Shown piece after piece: positions 44,109 to 54,153 of a DNA stretch of 64,000 bases (the stretch's first letter is position 1; each line of letters opens with the position of its first letter). The position numbers were made by a program, and so were the translations under genes. The notes under the pieces are model-generated. The model searched no databases, was not told where the DNA came from, and saw only the letters and a program-made list of their open reading frames with translations. Source of the DNA: Liriodendron chinense (lineage: Eukaryota; Streptophyta; Magnoliopsida; Magnoliales; Magnoliaceae); assembly GCA_003013855.2 (NCBI GenBank), contig PVNU02000921.1:104265-168264 (forward strand), given 5' to 3'.

Positions 44109-44267
44109 TCCGATGGAAAGAACTCTATCTAGACTACTAAAAGTGGACAAAAGCATTCAGCTTTAATGAAAGTGCTTCTCACTTTTGATAAAGATATCCC
44201 GTGCTTTTATTTTCAATGAGAGGGATGCTATTTGCAGCCAAGCAATCTGCATCATACAGGATGCTAG

Positions 44268-44718
44268 TGTTGGCTCTACTGAGCCTTAAGAAGATGGATA
44301 GATTGGCTTTTTAAAGCCTCAAGACAACTTAGGAAAGATGATTTTCAAAGAAGGAAAAGAAGAAGATGAGAACAAAAATTTCTAAAACTAGTTATGTAAC
44401 TTTGTATTGCACCTTCCTTTGCACCAACTTCCCTTTTCACCAACGTACAACAAAACCCCTCCTTATATAGACTTTTTAACATAGTTGAAATGACTAAATT
44501 GCCCTTACAACCATACACTACAAGGGCATGCAATAACTATTTTACAAAAAACAAAAATAAAAAATTAAATGACTTTTCTTTCCAATGCATTGGAAGCCAA
44601 CATTTTCATGGAGAATACACACCAAGCTGCTGGAATCTTCTCTCAGCAATTACTCCTCCCTTGAGAAGCCAACGGTCTGACCAAATGGATGGACCAGATT
44701 GGTTTGCAACTTCCAACA
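44268..44718 (-). mobile_element. 3' LTR of the minus-strand copia element
   Basis: Bounded by TGTTGG (plus-strand view, 44268) and CCAACA (44713-44718), 451 bp. Next to it is the polypurine tract GAAGGGGAG (minus strand, 44719-44727). A TATA-like CTTATATAGAC lies near 44463. The outer flank is GCTAG; the partner duplication is lost with the 5' end. Confidence 0.8.
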
Positions 44719-44725
44719 CTCCCCT

Positions 44726-45175
44726 TCAAACCAAAACTGGTTTCATTCCGAGTATCAATCTTAATCGTCTGAATGCATCTGTTGGGAGTGCCTTGGTGAA
44801 AATATCCGCTACTTGTTCAGTGGTGTGACAATATTCCAATTTTACTGCTTTCTGCTTCACTTGATCTCTTAGAAAATGATATCGGGTATCGATATGCTTG
44901 CTCCTTCCATGCTGCACCGGATTTTTGGCAAGCTTAATTGCCGACTTGTTATCCACATATATGACTGTGGATTCTTCCTGCGGATGCTTCAGCTCCTTTA
45001 GCAGGTTTCTTAACCAAATTGCCTCACAGACAGTGGATGATGCTGCCACGTACTCTGCTTCACATGTGGACAGGGCGACCACACTTTGCTTCTTCGAATT
45101 CCATGCGAAAGCAGTCGACCCGAGATAAAATACATAGCCAGTGGTGCTCTTTCTTTCATCTTGGTCACCTCCCAA
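44726..45175 (-). pseudogene. Copia RNase H domain
   Basis: Contains DERKSTTGYVFYLGSTAFAW, SKKQSVVALSTCEAEYVA, YVDNKSAIKLAKNPVQHGRS and HIDTRYHFLRDQV, ending ADIFTKALPTDAF: the standard copia RNase H with its D, E, D positions. It is linked to the RT by a frameshift around 45165, where YSDSDW leaves the RT frame. Confidence 0.9.
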
Positions 45176-46211
45176 TCACTGTCTGAGTATACATACAACA
45201 TTGCTTCATCATCGTATGGATAGAAAAGACCAAATTCCACTGTTCCTTTGACGTACCTGAGGATTCTTTTTGCGGCTAGCCAGTGTGATTCTTTTGGTGC
45301 TTCCATGTACTTGCTTAGAAGCCCAACACTGTAGACGATATCCGACCTCGTGATTGTGAGGTACCTTAGGCTTCCAATTAGACTCTTGAACAGAGTCGAG
45401 TCCACACTTTTTCCTTCTCCGTCCTTTGTTAGTTTTAAGCCCGTTGTTACAGGCGTGTTTACGGCGTTGCAATCAGCCATCTTGAACTTTTCAAGTAATT
45501 CCTTGGCATACTTTTTCTGAGATATATAGATGCCACCATATTGTTGCTTCACTTCGATGCCCAGAAAGAAGGACATCAGACCTCTATCGGTCATTTCGAA
45601 CTCATTAAACATGGCCTTCTTGAATTCATCAAACATCGGTTGGCTATTCCCTGTAAAAAGCAAATCATCAACATATAAGCATGCTATGAGCATATCACCA
45701 TGAGCATTCTTCTTGATGTAGACTGCATGCTCATATGGACATTGGGCGAAGCCGTTCGCTTGAAGATAGTTGTCGATGCGTGCATTCCAAGCACGTGGAG
45801 CTTGCTTCAACCGATAGAGGGCTTTCTTTAAACCGATACACCTTGTGTTCCTCACCTTGTATAACAAAGCCTTCAGGCTGGTCAACATAGACTTCTTCTT
45901 CCAGAATTCCATTCAGGAATGCAGATTTCACATCCAGTTGGTAGATCATCCAACTGTGATGGGCTGCAAGAGAGATAATCATCCTTACAGTATCAAGGCG
46001 AGCAACAGGAGCAAAAACTTCTTCATAGTTCACCCCCGTACTTCTGTTTGTAGCCCTTTGCTATGAGCCTTGCCTTGTAGCGATCGATCTCACCATCAGC
46101 ATTTCGCTTGATCTTGTACACCCATTTGACACCAATAGTTTTCTGGCCATTAGGAAGTGTAGTCAGCTTCCATGTGTCATTCTTCTCAATGGCATGGATT
46201 TCTTCTTTCAT
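45160..46211 (-). pseudogene. Copia reverse transcriptase
   Basis: Spread over three frames: GVKWVYKIKRNADGEIDRYK and LIAKGYKQKYG (46023-46211), FAPVARLDTVRMIISLAAHH and QLDVKSAFLNG (45731-46033), then LKQAPRAWNARIDNYL and the catalytic CLYVDDLLFTGN (45010-45912). Two frame changes, at about 46025 and 45850, disable it. Confidence 0.9.
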
Positions 46212-47296
46212 AGCGATTCTCCAACATTCTTCTTTATGGCCTCCTGAAACGTCAGAGGCTCATGATCTGCATACAGACAGAAAAGATTGACCTCTTCAGT
46301 TTGCTCATAGATGTCGCTTAAGCTTCTCATTTTGATAGGTGCCATGGGTGAAGATGAGCCGGCCAAATTTTGACTTGATGGAGTACTTCCAGGAGAGATG
46401 GAATGTACTCCTGGACTTTTTTGTACTGATGATGCGGCCGAAGAAGGTGTTGCGGGCGTTTGCTCTCGATGGTCATGTCTTTCTTCCTGTTCTTCTGTTT
46501 CGACTTGAATATCTTTGGTTGATTCTTCATTGTTCCATTTCCAAGCTTCTTCCTCACTAAAGACCACATCTCTACTCACCACTACTTTATTGGTTAGTGG
46601 ATTGTAGAGCTTGTAGGCTTTAGATTCTTCACTATAGCCGATGAAGATGCATTTCTCGCCACGATCATCAAGCTTCCTTCTTCTTGCTTCTGGAACTTGA
46701 GCGTAGGCGACACACCCAAAGATCCTTAGGTGCACCACGCTCGGTTTGTAGCCACTCCATGCTTCCTGTGGTGTCATGTTTTTGACGCTCTTGGTTGGAC
46801 ACCGATTGAGCAAGTAGGCAGTACATGCAACTGCCTCTGCCCAGAAGCTCTTTGGCAGGCCTTTCTCTTTGAGCATGGTTCTTGTCATGTCGAGGATGGT
46901 GCGGTTCTTTCGTTCCGCAATGCCATTCTGTTGTGGCGTGTAGGCTGTAGTGTGCTGCTGCTTGATGCCTTGTTCCCTGTAATAATCTCGAAATGCATTT
47001 GAGGTGTACTCTCCACCTTTGTCAGATCTAAGTACTTTAATTTTGTAACCACTTTCAACTTCAACACGAGCTTTGAAAATTTTAAAGATAGTGAAAGCGA
47101 AAGATTTTTCTTTGATGCAATACACCCAAAGTTTTCTGCTGAAATCATCAATGAAGGTAATAAAGTATTTATTACCTCCAAGAGAGGGTGTTTCAAGTGG
47201 TCCGCAAATATCAGTGTGAACCAACTGCAATGGTTCCTTGCTCTTCTGGACACTCCACTTGGGAAGGAGTTTCTTTGTTGCTTGCCGAGTGTGCAC
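46208..47296 (-). pseudogene. Copia integrase
   Basis: A 362-codon open frame with the DDE core: HTDICGPLE, LRSDKGGEYTSNAF and NGIAERKNRTILDM. It is followed by the copia-specific GKP-like tail (FGCVAYAQVPEARRRKLDDR, GYSEESKAYKLYNP). It ends at a stop after NVGESL, just before the RT. The upstream zinc-binding part is in another frame. Confidence 0.9.
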
Positions 47297-47574
47297 GCCT
47301 CACACACATGTTCTGGACCTTCAATAGTCGGCAAGCCATGCAACATGCTTGATGAAGACAAGAGTTTAAGACCGCTGAAATGGAGATGCCTAAAGCGAAG
47401 ATGCCATCTCCATGAATCATTCTTCACGAGTCCATAGAGGCACTTATCAGCCTTTGTGTTAATATGGAGCGGAAACATGCGATTCTTCGCCATTTGGACT
47501 TGAGCCACAAGTCTCATGTGAGCATCTCTTATAGAGAGAGAATAGTTCTCCATGTGTATGACATACCCCTTGGA
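47290..47574 (-). pseudogene. Copia GAG-pre-integrase region, truncated
   Basis: NRMFPLHINTKADKCLYG, then WRWHLRFRHLHFSGLKLL and CEACTLGKQQR form the GAG-pre-integrase and HHCC zinc region. The usual GH of the motif reads RH. The frame begins GYVIHMENYSLSIRD and is cut at about 47574. Confidence 0.8.
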
Positions 47575-47623
47575 CTCTTATTTTGACATCCGTTGTCTTG
47601 GACTCTATTTTACAGAAATTGCG

Positions 47624-50370
47624 ATGGCAGAGAGTGCTGTGAAATTCTTGTTAGAAAAGCTAACTCAAGAAGCATTGCTACAAAGAGAAGCACGTAATGA
47701 AATAGAAGAAATCAAGCTGGAATTTCACAGCATGCGAGCCTTTTTGAGGGATGCTGATAGAAGAAAAGATAGCAGTGAAGAAATAAAAACCTGGGTGGAA
47801 CAAGTAAGAGATGCTGCGCATGATGTGGAGGACATCATCGATGAGTTCGTGTATCGCATGGACAGTCCACGACGAGATGGATGCATTGGTTTTCTTCTTG
47901 ACACCATTGATCTCCTCACGAACATTTTCTACAGGCACTGTCTTGCCACTCAACTGCAACATCTGAAGTGCAAGATAGCATCCATTTCAGCTAGAAAAGA
48001 CCGATATCATCTTAGTAATACAGAAGACGGATCGAGCTCATACAATGCTAATGAAACATGGAAACATCATGGAGAAGCTTCTCGTTATGTAGATGATGAT
48101 GAAGTCGTGGGGCTCAAGGAAAGAATAGCTCATTAGTCGGATTGCTGACAGAGGAAGAACCAAAACGAACCGTTATTTCTGTGGCAGGGATGGGTGGTCT
48201 GGGCAAGACCACTGTCATCGCTAAAGCTTACAAGAATCAAATGGTCAAGAAGCATTTGAATGTTCTGTGTGGGTTTCCGTCTCACAATCTTACAGGGTGG
48301 AAGAACTCTTAAAAAGTGTGATAAATGATCTGTTGAGACAAACAAGCTTGAGGTTCCAAGCAATGTGGGCAGCATGAATCGCAGACAACTAGTGCAGAAG
48401 GTGAATGATTATTTGGATGCAAAGAGGTACCTCGTTGTCTTAGACGACGTATGGAGTGTAGAGGCATGGACAGATCTAAATGTTGCTTTTCCACGGAATA
48501 GATGTGGAAGTAGGATAATGCTTACTACTCGACATGAGAGTGTTGCATCTGCATTGGGAGATGGAAGTCGTCAATTTCCGCTTGAGCTTCTTCAAGAGAA
48601 GGAGGTCTGGGAACTCTTCAGTCGGAAGGCGTTTTGGAAGGAACCCTGTCCTCCAGAACTGCAAGAATTGGCTGGAAAAATTGTAGAGAAGTGTGGAGGC
48701 TTGCACTCGCGATTGTTGCTTTGGGCAGCCTCTTGTCATTGAAAGACAAGACTACAGTGGAATGGAATCGAATCTATGAAAACCTGAGCTGGCAGTTGAC
48801 AAATGATCAAATGCTTGAAAGAGTAAATCACGTCTTGTTGCTTAGCTTCTATGATCTACCATACCGTCTTAAGCATTGTTTCTTGTATTGTTGTATGTTT
48901 CCAGAGGATTACTTAATTCAACGCAAGAAGCTGATTAGGTTGTTGGTGGCAGAGGGTTTTGTGGAAGAGACAGGTAAAATTACAATGGAGGAGACTGCAG
49001 AAGACTACCTGAAGCAACTCATCCATCGTAACATGCTTCAGGTTGTTAAGACGAATGACTCTGGAAGGGTGAAAGCTTGTCGAATGCATGATATTGTGCG
49101 TGAATTGGCCTTATCCTTATCTAATGAAGCGAAGTTCTGCATGACATACAATCAGCAGCAAGCAATGCAAGAAGGCAAAGTACGCCGCATGTCCATCTAC
49201 AATTCCGGAGAAAATATTCAACCCACCACGGCTACGCAACATCTTCGATCTCTTATGGTGTTTGATGGAAGCATGTCTTTTTCATCTTCTTTAAATGCGA
49301 CGGTATCAAGCTTTAGATTTTTGAGGGTCCTAAATCTAGAAGGAGTTCCTCTTGAAAGCATTCCTGATGGAGTGAGTAACATGTTCAATTTACGGTATCT
49401 AAATTTAAGGAATACTAAGTTAGGGAGCTTCCCGAATCATTAAGAAAGCTACGGAACCTTCAAACGCTAGACGTTTGGAATACAAAGCTAGAAAGGCTAC
49501 CCAGTGGGATTATGAAGCTACGGAAACTACGTCACCTATTTTTTGTTCGAATTACTGAAGAGAGTAGGAGGAGTTTCGATTTCTACAGTAGCATCCAAGT
49601 TCCTATAGGAATATGTAATATAACAAGTTTACAAAGTCTATATGTTATCGATGGGAAAGAAGGGGAGATCGTCAGACAAGTTGGAAACTTAACCGAACTG
49701 AGGACGTTTGGCATTTCCAATGTCAGAGCAATCGACGGACCTGAGTTGTGCGCCTCAATTAGAAAGATGAAATACCTTTTCAACTTGAATGTGAAGGCAT
49801 TTAAAGAGGAAGAAACACTTCAATTGGAAGCGCTCTCTCCTAATCCTCCGCCGTTTCTTCAGAAGCTTTACCTGCACGGGCGTTGGAGAAGGTGCCTCGA
49901 TCGTTTAGCTCCCTTGTGAACCTCACCCATTTGCATTTATTTTGGTCAAAGCTGAGAGAAGAAGATCCGCTTTCATCACTCCAATCATTGCCCAATCTGG
50001 TGTTCCTTTACCTTTGGAAGGCCTATGAAGGTCAGCAGTTGTGTTTCGGCGATGGACAGTTTACTAAGCTCAGGTTACTAGAGTTTGAAGATCTGACACA
50101 TCTAAATCGGGTAGTAATAGAGAAAGGAGCATTGCCAAGCATCCAAAGGCTAAGTCTGGTCAGATGTGGAGAGTTGAAGACGCTTCCGGAAGGATTGAAT
50201 ACCTCACCAAACTCCAAAAGCTCCTTTTATTCGACATGCCAATGGAATTAACAGAAAGGTTGCAGCCAAAAGATGGAAACGAGGAGGACCGTAGAAAGGT
50301 GGGGCTCATCCCCTTCATCCAGCGAGCACAGTGGACAGAAAATGGGTGGGTTGGGGAACGACTCAACTAA
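47624..50370 (+). pseudogene. CC-NBS-LRR (NLR) immune-receptor pseudogene
   Basis: NLRs are cytoplasmic immune receptors. The N-terminal Rx-type coiled coil starts at ATG 47624 (MAESAVKFLLEKLTQEALLQ) and has the EDVID-like VEDIIDEF (47825-47848). The NB-ARC motifs are all recognisable: P-loop GMGGLGKTT (48187-48213), kinase-2 YLVVLDDVWS (48428-48457), RNBS-B GSRIMLTTR (about 48507), GLPL (broken by an indel near 48700), RNBS-D CFLYCCMFPEDY (about 48880) and MHD within RMHDIVREL (49084-49092). Leucine-rich repeats run from about 49300 to the stop at 50368. The frame changes near 48115, 48260, 48340, 48700, 49430, 49885 and 50180, so no full protein is made, yet every motif survives, which suggests recent decay. 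Typical length is about 900 residues, matching this intronless span. Confidence 0.92.
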
Positions 50371-50484
50371 TCATCGATCAGCAACAATTAGGTACAAAGC
50401 TTCCTTTCTCCAATAACGTGAAATTTGCAATTTTATTTCTTAAATGTATGCAATGGGGAGATTTAATGCATGATCGACCCTTAG
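50371..50484. other. 3' flank of the NLR relic
   Basis: Short flank with AAATTTGCAATTTTATTTCT, also recognisable after the second NLR fragment near 63450, showing the duplication extended past the stop codon. Confidence 0.6.
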
Positions 50485-50509
50485 TGGGGGCCCATTTGAC
50501 GGACGGAAC

Positions 50510-50960
50510 TTTGGTGGATCAGGGGATCCACCGTGATCAGTGGATTGATGTATGTGAATTACATCCACGCCGTCCATCAGTTTTAAAAGCTGATTTTAGG
50601 GTTTAAAAACCGGAAAATCAAGAAGAACCAAGTCTTAGGTGGACCACACCACAGGAAAAGTGGTGTTTGACCATTAAAACTTATTGAGGCCCACAAAAGT
50701 TATGGATCAAACTGATATTTGTGTGGCCCCTATATCAATGTCTTTGTAACCTATCAACAGGTTGGATAGAAAATAAGCATTCCAGTGGCCCCCAAGAAGT
50801 TTTAATGGTGGATATTCAATCAAACTGTTTCATCTGATGTGGTCCCCCTGAGATTTGGATCCTTCATTTATGGATAAGGATCTAAAATGAGATGTAAAAA
50901 CGGATGGATGAAATGTATGTTAGGAACATACACCACGGTTGCCCCACAGTCAGGGATCCA
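50510..50960. mobile_element. Palindromic TIR element
   Basis: The left outer end TGGTGGATCAGGGGATCCAC and right CACAGTCAGGGATCCACCC are inverse; this is a further terminal type (GGGTGGATCCCTGA). The core follows with GCCGTCCATCAG, AGGTGGACCACACC, AAGTTATGGATCAAACTGAT and complements. Confidence 0.75.
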
Positions 50961-51005
50961 CCCAATCTGCCTCCCCATTTCAAAGGACGCGATTGCCCGC
51001 GAAAA

Positions 51006-51408
51006 GCCCGATTACGTGTTACCCGGTTAACACCTTAATAGGTATTACCCTGTGCGGGGCCCACCTTGGTGAATGTGTTATATATCTACGGCCGCTCATA
51101 CCATTTTATTTTAGTTCATTTTAAGATGTTATACCAAAAATTTAAGCGGATCCAAATCTCTGGTGGACCATACCCCTGGAAAAAGGGGTAATTGGCCATT
51201 AAAAACTTTTTATAAGCCCAAAAGTTTTGGATCAAGCTGATCTTCATTTTTTTTCCTTCAGTAACGGGTTGGATGGCAAATAAACATTAATTATCTGCAT
51301 TGCATACAATTTTATGAACCACGTCCTAAAATGGGCAGAAAAACCTACAGCAGATCATCAAGGTGGGCCCCATGGTAAGGGTAAGACCCACCGGTACGCA
51401 TAATCCGC
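51006..51408. mobile_element. Type B palindromic element, internally shortened
   Basis: The left GATTACGTGTTACCCGGTTA and AACACCTTAATAGGTATTAC face the right GTAAGACCCACCGGTACGCA. The right arm lacks the AGGTTTTTAATGG block, leaving about 400 bp. Confidence 0.7.
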
Positions 51409-51419
51409 ACCCTTTCCCA

Positions 51420-52295
51420 GGAAATTCGAAGCCAGGTGGGCCCTAGGAATAAGCCCAAAATGACGCAAATTCAAAGACTCAAGCAGGTCGCATGATAGGG
51501 GATTGAACTTCCACCGTTAAAACATCCAGTGGGGCGAAAGAAGTTTTGGATTAGGCTATTGTTTTTGTGTTTTGAGTTCATACAAGTAGGAAGGACCCTT
51601 ATCAACAGTATGATTGGTAACTAAACATCGAGGTGGGCCCAAGGAAGTTTCAATGATAGGCATTTTCCTACCGTGCTGCCCAGTTGAGTTTTGGATTAGC
51701 ATCAATTTTGGGCCCGTATCCTGACACCATCATCTACCTGGCTGGGCCCAGCTGATGCAATGATCAGATGTACCACCTACCTCCAAAAGTTGCCACGTCT
51801 ATGTGTAATGGTTGGTGTGGTAAAAGGCCTTTGTCTGGAGGCTAGGATCTTCCAATCTAGGAGATTTTTGTGGCATGGCCCATACATGGTGTGGCCCAAG
51901 TGATTAATGTTCTGGATCACTGAATTAGTGGTACAGGTGCCCGAAAATAGGGACGTTTATTGGGAAGGATGGTCTTGACGAGGCTAATGTAAGACCAGCA
52001 CATGAGCTAAATATCCCCCGGCCTTCTTGACCAGCCTACTAAGTTAAGTACCCAGGTCTTCAAGCCTGGACATGAGTCTCCTGTAACCAGAAAGCTTTGG
52101 GGCTCACTGCAATGTCCGTGTGACATATCTACTCCATCTATCAGTTTCACACATCATCTCATTAATTAGGATTTGAGCGTAAAACTGACTCAAATCCAAT
52201 ACTCAAGCAGGCCTCACAACAAGAAACAATGGGCATTGAGCGCCCCACCACTGGAACCTTCTTAAACCTATGGAAGCTTTGGATCACCCTTATTT
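51420..52295. repeat. Diverged palindromic-element fragments
   Basis: 51430-51720 and 52095-52295 carry core-like blocks (GGGCCCTAGGAATAAGCCCA, AAGTTTTGGATTAGGC, TCTACTCCATCTATCAGTTT). 51745-51835 resembles 18120-18210. The second block is interrupted by the hAT-like element and resumes at 53048-53210. Confidence 0.5.
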
Positions 52296-52303
52296 AGTGT
52301 TTA

Positions 52304-53039
52304 TATAGCTGTACACGAGTCGAGTCGAATCGAGCATGACCCTACTCGGTGCTGGACTCAAACCCCCCCCCCCCCCCTGCTCAATACTCATTCGACTCTG
52401 CCGAGTCGAGCGTGGCCTTGTTCATTTAGCAGACCGAGCGAGTTCGAGTTCAAACGAGTATTATCAGGTTGGGATCAGATCTTGACATTCGAAAAGCCCA
52501 AACATAAATGGTATTGGGATTACAGTTGTAGAGGAGTAGTTAGGTACAATCATCTCCAAAATTGTGTAGCATTTAGTAAGTGTGAGAGAGGGAGCAATGA
52601 TCGGACGAGCACGACGGACGACCAGGGCTGCAGGGGTAGCTAGCTAGGCAGGGGCGCAGGGAAAGACAAATGGACGAATAGGGGCAGGGCAGGGCGGTGA
52701 CGGACTCTGGTGGCAGGACGAGTAGGAGCAGAATGAGGGAAAGGATTTGGGATTTAGGGGCTTGGTCAAGTAGGAAGAGAGAAAGATTGGTAAATGAAAT
52801 TTACAAAATGAGTAGGGTTTTTTTAAAAGTGATATTTATATCACTTGATAAAAACTAAGTCGAAACGAGTCGAGTTCGAGTTATATTCTGAGTCGAGCCG
52901 AGTCGAATAGGCCCTTGCTCGTTACTCGCTCGAACATCTTTCGAGTTTAGAAATTTGACTCGTACTCAACTCAAACCTCATCCAAGTCGATCCGAGTCGA
53001 GCAAGTTTTTTGAGCATACTCGACTCGTGTACAGCTCCA
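52304..53039. mobile_element. hAT-like element with 8-bp target duplication
   Basis: The left TATAGCTGTACACGAGTCGA and right TCGACTCGTGTACAGCTCCA are inverse. The flanks are AGTGTTTA at 52296-52303 and 53040-53047. Multiple CGAGTCGAG/CTCGACTCG motifs lie near both ends, probable subterminal transposase sites. The interior has a poly-C run (about 52366-52379) and a GGGCAGGGC-rich section but no transposase frame. Confidence 0.9.
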
Positions 53040-53210
53040 AGTGTTTAGCTTAATCTTAGTGGGACTCATTTTATGGTGAGGTTGGATGACATACATACAT
53101 CCTGGTGGGCCCTAGGCGAGCATTTCCATCTTGATCGTTTCTTAGGGAGTGGCCCAATCAAGTTTCAGCTTAATCTCATTTTTTCAGCTCACATCCTGAC
53201 ATTAGCTGGT

Positions 53211-53487
53211 GGATGACAACTTTATTTAATTTGCTTCTCGTTTCTCCTTTCTTCTTGCTACTTTGTATGGGCATTCATGTAAATTTATCGGACTCACCCA
53301 TCCTAAAAAATCCTATCTGTTAATAGTCCTTTCATCAGGAAATCCTAACTGTCCAAAGTTCTGTCCATTCTACAAGAATGTGCACAATTAGCAATAATTT
53401 TTCAATAATATATTTATTTGAGTGATTTAGTGTATGACCCATCCTTAGCAAGGCCCATACAATCAACAGTCTAGATCACCTTAGCAT
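53211..53487. other. Spacer before the copia element
   Basis: AT-rich sequence with no recognised feature. Its last five bases AGCAT form the left target duplication of the copia element. Confidence 0.5.
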
Positions 53488-54098
53488 TGTTAGAGAGCCT
53501 TCAAACGTTTGTGCACGGTTTGGGTGCTCAGATCGGTCGGGTGACCAATCTGAACGTTTGGCCCAAATGCACGTGAAGGCTAGGCAGATTTCGTGGCCCT
53601 AGACTAGTCGGACAACCGGTCGACAGTGAGGCAACAAGGTGGAATTCTCCCTGGATAGTTTTTTTGTGTTGGGCGATCAGTCGGCCGATCGATCGAGCGC
53701 CAATACAGTTTCTTGCGCAACACGTGAGATTGCGTAAAAGGTTGCTATTTTGGGTTTTCCACCCATTTAAGTGGGTTGTAAATGTGTTTAGTAATAATGC
53801 TAAGGTGTCTAAGGTTTTCTAATCATGTTAGGAAGATGGGAGATGTGTGTGTGTGTGAGAGAACTTGGGGTTTTCTCTGTTTTCCTTGCTTGTGGGCTGT
53901 CAACCTCTGTAATCTTCTGTTTATTCATAGTGGATCGCTTTGTGCCGTGGTTTTTTACCCGTTGAGGAGTTTTTACACTTAAATTCGGATTCTCTTGTGG
54001 TGAATGCTTGTGTGTGGTTTGATTTCATATTGTTTCTCGTTTGATTTTGCATTACTCTGCGCATTCGGCTTCCACTTCCGCTACCAGTTTTCCCAACA
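53488..54098 (+). mobile_element. 5' LTR of copia element
   Basis: 611 bp, TG...CA ends. It has a TATA-like CCATTTAAGTGGG near 53763 and GGTCGG/CCGATC palindromes in the first third. The 41-bp block GGTTGCTATTTTGGGTTTTC is single here but triplicated in the 3' LTR. Confidence 0.9.
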
Positions 54099-54100
54099 AG

Positions 54101-54112
54101 TGGTATCAGAGC
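54101..54112 (+). other. Primer-binding site (tRNA-iMet)
   Basis: TGGTATCAGAGC, two bases after the LTR end, is the canonical complement of the initiator tRNA-Met 3' end used by plant copia elements. Confidence 0.95.
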
Positions 54113-54153
54113 TATCGTTGGGGTGGAGTAGAATTCGGATCTGAGACGAGAAG

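Larger units (their letters stand above)
36520..44260. repeat. Composite segment, copy III of three
   Basis: Repeat D (36540-36804 and 39817-40370) is split by a 3-kb LTR-like insertion. Then follow a palindromic element, filler (GATATGCATGACAACTGCAC at about 40776), an extra palindromic element (41188-41552), a type A element (41706-42165), a short element (42173-43330) split by a solo LTR, a type B element (43380-44108) and GAGGGATGCTATTTGCAGCC at about 44218, ending exactly like copy I. Confidence 0.8.
44268..47574 (-). mobile_element. 3' part of a Ty1/copia retrotransposon
   Basis: Reading on the minus strand: end of the GAG-pre-integrase region, integrase, reverse transcriptase, RNase H, polypurine tract, 3' LTR. 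The gag gene, protease and 5' LTR are missing; the element stops at about 47574, 50 bp before the start codon of the divergently read NBS-LRR relic. Several frameshifts break pol, although long stretches stay open. The LTR family differs from the copia family at 53.5-57.6 kb. Confidence 0.9.
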
